From NCBI GenBank assembly GCA_017441265.1, contig JAFRYE010000012.1, forward strand, positions 1 to 56,387: a stretch of 56,387 nucleotides of DNA. Reading direction: 5' to 3'. Both the position numbers and the translations under genes were made by a program. The notes beneath the pieces were generated by a model, which ran no database searches, was not told the DNA's origin, and saw only the letters and a program-made list of their open reading frames with translations. The DNA is from Lachnospiraceae bacterium (GTDB lineage Bacteria > Bacillota > Clostridia > Lachnospirales > Lachnospiraceae). This document shows, piece after piece, positions 51,225 through 56,387 of the stretch (position 1 is the first letter of the stretch; each line of letters opens with the position of its first letter).

Positions 51225-52148
51225 TCAAAACCATTTTTTCTTTTTGAGAATGATGAGACATGTCACGACAATTGTGAGGCACACGACTCCGACAATCGGG
51301 TACGCGTAGGGCGAGTCGAGCTCGGGCATGTGCGTAAAATTCATCCCGTACCACCCGGTGATGAGCGTGAGCGGCGTGAAGATCGTTGCAATGATCGTGA
51401 GGAAGGACATGTTTCGGTTTTGCTTGACCTCGAGTTGGGAATGATAGAGGTCGCGCACCTGCATCGTGTGCTCGCGAAGGGCGGTCACGTTGGACTGCAG
51501 ACGCTCGGCGCGCTCGATGAAAAGACGGAAGAAGCGGAGGTTTTTGGAGGAGAAGAAAGCGTTCTCATTTTCCTCAAGCTCCTGACCGAGATCGATCAAC
51601 TGCTCGTAGTGGGTGCGAAGGTCGAGCAGTTCGCTGCGGATGTCCACCAGGCGCTCCATGATGCCGGTGAGATCGCCCGCCAGGATGCGATCCTCCATCG
51701 AGTCCATCTCTTTTTCGTACTTCTCCAGCGTGATCAGGTCGCCGGTGACGATGCCCTCCAAAAAGTCGTAGAGGAAGCGCTCGAGGGAAGGGAACTTCCA
51801 GCGCTTGCTGGCCTGGATGCGCGAGAGGATCGACTGCGCCGTGCCGTCATCGTCGAGAATGACGATGCCCCTCTCGTCGATGGCGAAGAGGAAGGTGTGC
51901 GGAGGACTCTCGATGCTCGTGAAATCCGGGATCGCAAAGCAACCGGTCAGCGAATCGTAGTTCACCTGGATGGCGGTGACGTCTTCGACTTCGGTCTCGG
52001 CCTCGAGATCGAGGTCGATTCCCATGTCGAAGAGATCCTTCTTTTCTTCGAACTCTTCGAGGGAAATGTTGGCTACGTAAGGAATCTTGCGGTTATCGAT
52101 ATCTTCGGCGCTGCACTCGGTCAGCGTATTTTTGATCTGGTAGTACAT
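51225..52148 (-). CDS. corA: CorA-family magnesium/metal transporter
   Basis: A 307-aa membrane protein. The GMN selectivity motif is in YGMNF near residue 270, followed by MPELDSPYAYP. Two C-terminal spans (about 245-265 and 280-302) follow a long cytoplasmic helical domain. Start ATG 52148 is chosen because AAAGGAC lies seven bases before it. CorA proteins form pentamers that admit magnesium, cobalt or nickel. A minus-strand terminator follows the gene. Confidence 0.92.
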   Translation of the reverse strand: MYYQIKNTLTECSAEDIDNRKIPYVANISLEEFEEKKDLFDMGIDLDLEAETEVEDVTAIQVNYDSLTGCFAIPDFTSIESPPHTFLFAIDERGIVILDDDGTAQSILSRIQASKRWKFPSLERFLYDFLEGIVTGDLITLEKYEKEMDSMEDRILAGDLTGIMERLVDIRSELLDLRTHYEQLIDLGQELEENENAFFSSKNLRFFRLFIERAERLQSNVTALREHTMQVRDLYHSQLEVKQNRNMSFLTIIATIFTPLTLITGWYGMNFTHMPELDSPYAYPIVGVVCLTIVVTCLIILKKKKWF

Positions 52149-52225
52149 AGGGCGTCCTTTCTGCCGCAAGGCGGTTGATAGGGCTATTATACCCTCGAAG
52201 GCGGCTTATTTGCAATCCAAACGAC

Positions 52226-52262
52226 AAAAAAAGCACTCGGAACAACGGTGTGTCCCGAGTGC
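52226..52262 (-). terminator. Intrinsic terminator of the lipoprotein gene
   Basis: GCACTCGG (52233-52240) and CCGAGTGC (52255-52262) pair exactly. On the minus strand the second arm runs into seven T (complement of 52226-52232). It ends the gene that stops at 52276. Confidence 0.88.
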
Positions 52263-52275
52263 GGTAAGATCATAT

Positions 52276-53631
52276 TCAGTCAAAGCTGGCAACGTAGCAT
52301 GAAACAAGGCTGTCGCCGAACAGAAGATACTCTCCGTAGAAATCGTGGGTTTCGAAACCGTAGAGTTTGTCCTCGTAGGAGACGAAGAACAGTTTGAGCC
52401 CCGAACCGGAAACCAGTTCTTTCTCGCTCCAGCGGATCGTCAAAACCTCATCGTCCGCCTGAACCGTCTTTTCTCCCGAAGGTGCGTCGGTGAGATCCAC
52501 ATGGAAATCTTCCTCCGTTACCGTCTTGGTTCCGTTCACGCCTGCGCCGGCTTCTTTTACATATACGGTGCCGTCGCCTCCGAAGAGACCGCGCCCGAGA
52601 ACGTAACCGCTCAAAACATTCTCTAAAGCATGATAGGAAGTCAACACGGCGTCGGAAGAGCCGGTTTCGAAAAATGCGGCCTGATCATACGTAACTCCGC
52701 CTCCTCCGAAACTGTAGTCGGTTGTATGGGCAAAGAGTGCGGCGTCGTCGGTATCAACGTCCAGTCTGATGTTGGCTTTGATGATGCAGTTGACTCCGGT
52801 GCCTGATTTGACGAGAGAGGAATACAGATAGGCTTCGGGAGCATCGGGATCAACGAGCCAATACGGGGTGTTCGTGATCACATATTCCGGCATTCCCTTC
52901 TTGGCGCCGCTCGTGAACGAGTACGACAGAAGCGTGCTGTAACTGTCGTGGCGGTTGTCAACAAGCTTGCGGCAGAACACGGAATAGTCGTAGCATTCGA
53001 TCGTTGAATCGGTGCCTCTGTAGACAAAACCGCCGGCGGCGTCGTCCATCGGGGAGACGATCAACGGGTGACCGTATACTGCCGATTCGTAAATCTCAAC
53101 CGTGGTTTCCTCATCGACGGTGATCGTCGCAAGAAGACCGCCCTTATAACGAATTCCCTCCCTGCACTCGGCGCGCAGTTCCTCCAGATACTTATTGTAA
53201 TGATCCATCAGGATTTCCATGTCTTCGTTCAGGTAGGCCTGCGGATCGAAACCTTCGATCGGCTCGATCACCATCGGAGTGACCGGACCCGTGACCGGTG
53301 CGTCCGTCGGTCCGGGATTTTCCGTGGGCGATGGCTCCTCAGTCGGCTCTGCCGTGGGAGCGGTCGAAACCGTCGGCACGGCTGTCGGAGCAACGGTAGG
53401 AGCTTCCTTAGCCGTCGGCGCGACGGTAGGCGTCGCAGTCGGTGCGGTCGTCGGCGTTGACGTTGCAGGTGCTGCCGTTGGAGTTACGGTTGCTGCTGCC
53501 GGCAGCGGCTTGGTCGGCGTGGGCTCCGAGGTGTTATTGTTCGTCTTGCATCCGGTCAGGCTCGCAACGGTGAGTATGATCAGAAGCGAAACCGTGAGGA
53601 TCAGGATAGTTACGCGCTTGGTGTGGGACAT
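52276..53631 (-). CDS. Pro-Thr-rich lipoprotein
   Basis: A 451-aa surface lipoprotein. A signal peptide with lipobox LTGC (Cys near residue 28) is followed by a linker of about 85 residues rich in Pro, Thr, Ala and Glu (APTATPTVAPTA repeats). A globular domain (about 125-451) contains LRAECREG, YESAVYGHPL and VYRGTD segments. These resemble the second half of the protein at 53762 (LRAAFKSE, YEVAAYGRPA). The two genes are therefore diverged paralogues. It ends at a terminator and lies downstream of the GTTACA box array at 53715-53754. Function unknown. Confidence 0.75.
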   Translation of the reverse strand: MSHTKRVTILILTVSLLIILTVASLTGCKTNNNTSEPTPTKPLPAAATVTPTAAPATSTPTTAPTATPTVAPTAKEAPTVAPTAVPTVSTAPTAEPTEEPSPTENPGPTDAPVTGPVTPMVIEPIEGFDPQAYLNEDMEILMDHYNKYLEELRAECREGIRYKGGLLATITVDEETTVEIYESAVYGHPLIVSPMDDAAGGFVYRGTDSTIECYDYSVFCRKLVDNRHDSYSTLLSYSFTSGAKKGMPEYVITNTPYWLVDPDAPEAYLYSSLVKSGTGVNCIIKANIRLDVDTDDAALFAHTTDYSFGGGGVTYDQAAFFETGSSDAVLTSYHALENVLSGYVLGRGLFGGDGTVYVKEAGAGVNGTKTVTEEDFHVDLTDAPSGEKTVQADDEVLTIRWSEKELVSGSGLKLFFVSYEDKLYGFETHDFYGEYLLFGDSLVSCYVASFD

Positions 53632-53693
53632 GAAAGTTTCCTCCGAACAGATACCGCGGCTTTGTCCGCGGGTTTTGCACTTGTTTTGTACAC

Positions 53694-53754
53694 GCTTAGG
53701 GTAACAAAAAAGTTGTTACAAAACAAGTGTCAAAGTCGTTACATTTGTGTTACA
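53694..53754 (-). promoter_or_regulatory. Promoter region with 11-base-spaced GTTACA boxes
   Basis: On the plus strand GTTACA-like boxes lie at 53715, 53727 (GTGTCA), 53738 and 53749, about 11 bases apart. On the minus strand TTGTAA (complement of 53716-53721) could serve as the -35 for a weak -10 (CTAAGC, complement of 53694-53699) with a 16-base spacer. The spacing is that of PhoP/PhoB-type response-regulator sites. Inverted repeats CACTTGTTTTGTA (53678-53690) and TACAAAACAAGTG (53717-53729) frame the region. Confidence 0.55.
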
Positions 53755-53761
53755 TCGCGCG

Positions 53762-55519
53762 TCAGGGCTCGAGCGCGGCAACGATCGGAACAAAGCAGTC
53801 CCCGACGATCAGGAATTCAGCCGTCAGCGCGTGCTCTGAGGAGGCATTTGCCGTAAGGACCGTGATACCGTCGGTGAGGCTTAACTTCTTCCAGTCAACC
53901 TTCACGGATCCTCTGGTGAGCGTGCCTTCGCCGGCTGCGGAGAGACCGTTCCAGCGAGTGATATCGCTGTCGGAGATCTCGGCGTAGTTTTTGCCGTCGG
54001 GGCCGATCAGCTTCTCATCGGTGCGGTAGCCGTTGTTGGAGATCACGGTAACGTAACTGTCGGAAAGGATAGCTTCGGGCTTGCTGTTTGCATAGTAAGC
54101 GGTATTGTCCGTCGCGATGTAGCCGTTTACGTCGGTCGAGTTGACGCTTACTTTTGTGACGACGGTCTGTCCGTCTTTCTTCGGAACGCTCAGGTCCCGG
54201 AAAGGATTCAGGTCCGCAAGATAGTAGAAATTACTGTCGCCGCGGAAACTGTCCAGTGTATAAATGTTGCAGAGGATCTCCGCGCCGTCATCGGTGCGAA
54301 CGTCGATCGGATACTCTTCGGTCGCAATAGGCTCACCGTCCACCTTTGTTACGGCGATGAGGCTGTGGCGGAAGCATTCCTTGGTCGTGTCGATGCCGGT
54401 GATGGTCTTGGTGTCCGGATCAAAGGCTGCCGGACGTCCGTAAGCGGCAACTTCGTAGACGTCAACCGTGGTGCATTCGTCTACGGAAAATGACGTAAAC
54501 AGGGATGTCTTTTGTACCGGCTCACTCTTGAATGCCGCGCGAAGTTCTGCGAGGTACTGTTCGGTCCGGTTGCTGATGACAGCCTGGTCTTTTTCAAGCA
54601 TATCGTTTATCTGAGTCGAAATGATGTTGCGGAGGATCCAGTCGATGGCAGTCTTCGATACATATACCGAGGCGATGGCCGAATCCGAAACCCTCGGGTC
54701 TCCGCCCCAGTAAATGAGATAGGAATATCCTTTGAAACGCAGGAACGAACCGGGAACGCTCTCGCCGTCACTGAGGTCGACGACTTCGAGATCGTCGCCG
54801 ATCACTGCAGAAACCTGCGAGAATGTCATCGACGAATCGAGTCCGTTACCGAGATTTTTCTTTGCCCGATTGGGATACTGATAATTGCTGACTCCGACAA
54901 CCAGGGTTTTCGCAGCGCGATCGACGGTTGCGGGGTCGGCGTTCTCATCGTAGGTGCTGTAGCCGTTGCGGCTGAACATGAAGGAGACTTCGGGACTGAA
55001 ACGGATCAGGTCGGAAGCTCCGACATAGTAAAACTCCGCTGCGCCGGGAGCGTATTCATACTCCTTGTTGATCAGCGCGATCGTTTCCCCGATCGACATA
55101 TTGAGATACTGCGTGACATCGCCGTAATCGATGACCTGCTTCTCAATCGGGCTCTCGGTCGGAGCGGGAGACGGCGCTGCGGTCGGCTCCGGCGTAGGTT
55201 CCTCGGTGGGAACTGCCGTGGGCTCTTCCGTGGGCGCTTCCGTGGGAATTGCAGTGGGCTCCTCGGTGGGCTTTTCGGTCGGAACCGCAGTGGGCTCAGG
55301 GGTCGGAACCGCCGTGGGCTCCGCCGTCGGCATTACGGAAGGATACGCAGTCGGTGCAGCAGAGGGCGAAACGCTCGCCGTGGCATTTTCCGAGGAATTT
55401 GTCGTTGCATTTTTGCTGTCGCATCCTGCGAACAGGACGGCGGCGAGGAGCAGGATGACGACCAGTAAGATGTAGTTGATGGCGTCGAGCTCGTTGTTTG
55501 CGGCCTTTGTAGTCTTCAT
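53762..55519 (-). CDS. Pro-Thr-rich lipoprotein with an N-terminal helical segment
   Basis: A 585-aa lipoprotein. Residues 1-33 form a signal peptide with lipobox LFAGC (Cys near 33). A long linker (about 40-130) repeats PTEEPTAVPTE-like units. A first domain (about 135-290) is followed by one (about 310-585) resembling the main domain of the gene at 52276. The DNA upstream of the two genes is also similar, so the pair probably arose by duplication with regulation included. It is likely exposed on the cell surface. Function unknown. Confidence 0.75.
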   Translation of the reverse strand: MKTTKAANNELDAINYILLVVILLLAAVLFAGCDSKNATTNSSENATASVSPSAAPTAYPSVMPTAEPTAVPTPEPTAVPTEKPTEEPTAIPTEAPTEEPTAVPTEEPTPEPTAAPSPAPTESPIEKQVIDYGDVTQYLNMSIGETIALINKEYEYAPGAAEFYYVGASDLIRFSPEVSFMFSRNGYSTYDENADPATVDRAAKTLVVGVSNYQYPNRAKKNLGNGLDSSMTFSQVSAVIGDDLEVVDLSDGESVPGSFLRFKGYSYLIYWGGDPRVSDSAIASVYVSKTAIDWILRNIISTQINDMLEKDQAVISNRTEQYLAELRAAFKSEPVQKTSLFTSFSVDECTTVDVYEVAAYGRPAAFDPDTKTITGIDTTKECFRHSLIAVTKVDGEPIATEEYPIDVRTDDGAEILCNIYTLDSFRGDSNFYYLADLNPFRDLSVPKKDGQTVVTKVSVNSTDVNGYIATDNTAYYANSKPEAILSDSYVTVISNNGYRTDEKLIGPDGKNYAEISDSDITRWNGLSAAGEGTLTRGSVKVDWKKLSLTDGITVLTANASSEHALTAEFLIVGDCFVPIVAALEP

Positions 55520-55563
55520 GGGGAATCTCCTTCCGGTTTGTCGTTCATTTTACGAACCTGTTG

Positions 55564-55645
55564 ATGATAGCATAACAAAAAGATGTTACAAAGTAAGATG
55601 CAATCCTGTTACATTTCGATTACGATCTGTTACGTTTGTGTTACA
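55564..55645 (-). promoter_or_regulatory. Promoter region with GTTACA boxes upstream of the second lipoprotein
   Basis: Plus-strand boxes are GTTACA at 55585, 55608 and 55640, GTTACG at 55629 and ATTACG at 55619. Most intervals are 10-11 bases or about twice that. On the minus strand TTGTAA (complement of 55586-55591) and TATCAT (complement of 55564-55569) make a promoter with 16-base spacing, the box acting as -35. It lies between the divergent lipoprotein and clpB genes. Confidence 0.6.
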
Positions 55646-55661
55646 TCCTCGGAAAAAGTGC

Positions 55662-55690
55662 TTGCATTTTCCGCGAAACAGTGGTATTGT
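55662..55690 (+). promoter_or_regulatory. clpB promoter overlapping a CATTTTCCG repeat
   Basis: TTGCAT (55662-55667) and TATTGT (55685-55690) are separated by 17 bases. The -35 and following bases are TTGCATTTTCCG, identical to the promoter at 41011. No CIRCE or CtsR site is evident. Confidence 0.65.
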
Positions 55691-55800
55691 TATAAGTGTA
55701 ATAGAACAGACAAACAAAGAGACGGACGAGCCGGGGAACGCGGAACCGACAGGCTCTCGGAATTCGAAAGCCCTGCAGCAGGGCGGTGAGGAGGAGTGTT

Positions 55801-56387
55801 ATGAACATCAACAAATTTACGCAGAAATCGACGGAAGCCGTTCAGGCGGCGGAGAAATTGTGTTACGAATACGGAAATCCGGAGATGCGGCCGGAACATT
55901 TGCTGTACGCGATGCTTGAGGACCGGGAGGGCCTGATCCCGAAGCTTCTTGCGAAGATGGGCATCGTCACGGAAGTGTTTGAGGCGCAGGTGCGAGGGCT
56001 TTTGGAGCGGATGCCGAAGGTGCAGGGCGCGAATCTCGTCGTTTCGCAGGATCTGAACAAGGCGCTTATGTACGCAGAGGATGAGGCGAAGGCGATGGGC
56101 GACTCGTATGTGAGCGTCGAGCATCTTTTCCTGAGCCTTCTGAAGAACAGCGGGCGCGACCTTGCGGGCGTGCTTCGGAGTTTCGGCATCGACCGCGACC
56201 GTTTCCTCGCGGTGCTTGCGGAGGTTCGCGGCAACAAGGCCGTGACCACGGACAACCCCGAGGCGACATACGACACGCTCGCCAAATACGGCTACGACCT
56301 CGTGGAGCGTGCGAAGGCGCAGAAACTTGATCCTGTCATCGGGCGTGATGCGGAGATCCGCAACGTCGTCCGGATCCTTTCCCGCAA
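55801..56387 (+). CDS. clpB: ClpB chaperone, N-terminal part (cut by window end)
   Basis: The frame from ATG 55801 is open for 195 codons to the window edge. Residues 1-145 form the double Clp N-domain (NINKFTQKSTEAVQAAEKL, RPEHLLYAML, SVEHLFLSLL). Then ALKYG-like TLAKYGYDLVERAKAQKLDPVIGRDAEIRNVVRILSR marks the start of the first AAA+ module. GAGGAGG precedes the start. ClpB is an AAA+ disaggregase that rescues aggregated protein with DnaK; it is usually heat-induced. ClpC is less likely because of the N-domain and VIGRD context. Confidence 0.9.
   Translation, partial: MNINKFTQKSTEAVQAAEKLCYEYGNPEMRPEHLLYAMLEDREGLIPKLLAKMGIVTEVFEAQVRGLLERMPKVQGANLVVSQDLNKALMYAEDEAKAMGDSYVSVEHLFLSLLKNSGRDLAGVLRSFGIDRDRFLAVLAEVRGNKAVTTDNPEATYDTLAKYGYDLVERAKAQKLDPVIGRDAEIRNVVRILSR

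Larger units (their letters stand above)
2821..55672. repeat. Dispersed octamer family GGAAAATG / CATTTTCC
   Basis: By hand I count 23 GGAAAATG and 23 CATTTTCC. Thirty-two of the 46 are extended to CGGAAAATG or CATTTTCCG. Random expectation at about 53% GC is roughly 1.5 octamers on both strands. Copies begin at 2821, 4052, 5045, 5369, 11486, 12250, 12327, 14041, 14055, 15701, 16606, 19295, 20503, 22651, 23485, 24984, 30553, 35709, 38106, 39892, 40176, 44921 and 54485 (GGAAAATG), and at 11636, 13127, 13262, 17112, 17611, 19420, 20237, 20281, 23609, 27008, 27578, 28108, 30752, 33377, 34913, 40042, 41014, 41757, 45649, 51176, 51566, 55384 and 55665 (CATTTTCC). Confidence 0.9.

Noticed and set aside
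2821-55672. Chi-like, KOPS-like or other strand-polar motif
   Set aside because: The dispersed octamer is found equally in both orientations (23:23) in this window, though a larger region would be needed to exclude regional skew.
55585-55700. HrcA (CIRCE) or CtsR operator for clpB
   Set aside because: Neither the 9-bp inverted CIRCE arms nor the GTCAAA direct repeat of CtsR occurs near the promoter.
1-56387. tRNA, rRNA, insertion sequence, integrase or attachment site
   Set aside because: No cloverleaf-like sequence, rRNA-like block, transposase or recombinase frame, or flanking direct repeats were seen on either strand.

Overview
The window looks like chromosomal DNA from a Clostridia member, most likely Lachnospiraceae. 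This is inferred from several things: mid-range GC, strong AGGAGG-type ribosome binding sites, sigma-A promoters with 17-base spacers, small clostridial families (DUF4250, DUF6472, a CD3324-like regulator), MBG-repeat surface proteins, Pro-Thr-rich lipoproteins and two ECF sigma/anti-sigma pairs. There is no rRNA, tRNA, CRISPR array, transposase, integrase or plasmid/phage replication gene that I can see.

Layout. 1-4445 is visibly AT-richer and looks like an accessory strip: a cut-off gene end, a possible decayed stretch, small unknown proteins, an amidohydrolase, a flavin reductase, a helical-repeat protein and a GNAT gene broken by an in-frame stop. 4455-5957 is a Nudix hydrolase fused to a serine beta-lactamase-like domain. 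6170-13220 is one tight operon: ECF sigma factor, membrane anti-sigma factor, a membrane-anchored propeller plus solute-binding-protein fusion, an ABC ATPase and its permease. 13386-19220 holds mixed genes (Nudix, membrane protein, MFS transporter, an anchored protein, an XRE-desulfoferrodoxin regulator, a CD3324-like/ParB-like fusion, a P-loop kinase), with two short stubs among them. 19304-21310 is on the minus strand (HELGH protein, GNAT, LysR); the LysR gene diverges from a Re-citrate-synthase-like enzyme. 22931-28658 contains a radical SAM protein, a metallo-beta-lactamase-fold lipoprotein, a PfkB kinase, a deacetylase, DUF1294, a phosphoribosyltransferase and an esterase.

28705-41482 is devoted to the cell envelope: a flippase, a GT2 glycosyltransferase, a 1891-residue MBG-repeat surface protein with a sorting-like tail, a zinc-ribbon/TPR membrane protein, and a membrane protein with a glycosyltransferase-like C-terminus. 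A candidate small RNA (41553-41676) follows, then a bifunctional PBP with a cysteine-rich tail, YigZ, DUF4250, a DUF4015 protein, a second sigma/anti-sigma pair, a YD-like anchored protein, CorA and two paralogous Pro-Thr-rich lipoproteins that share an upstream array of 11-base-spaced GTTACA boxes. The window ends inside clpB.

The strongest unexplained signal belongs to no single gene. The octamer GGAAAATG (or its complement CATTTTCC) occurs 46 times by hand count, 23 in each orientation, where about 1.5 would be expected by chance. In 32 copies it is extended to CGGAAAATG. It falls in several reading frames and between genes, so protein sequence does not explain it.
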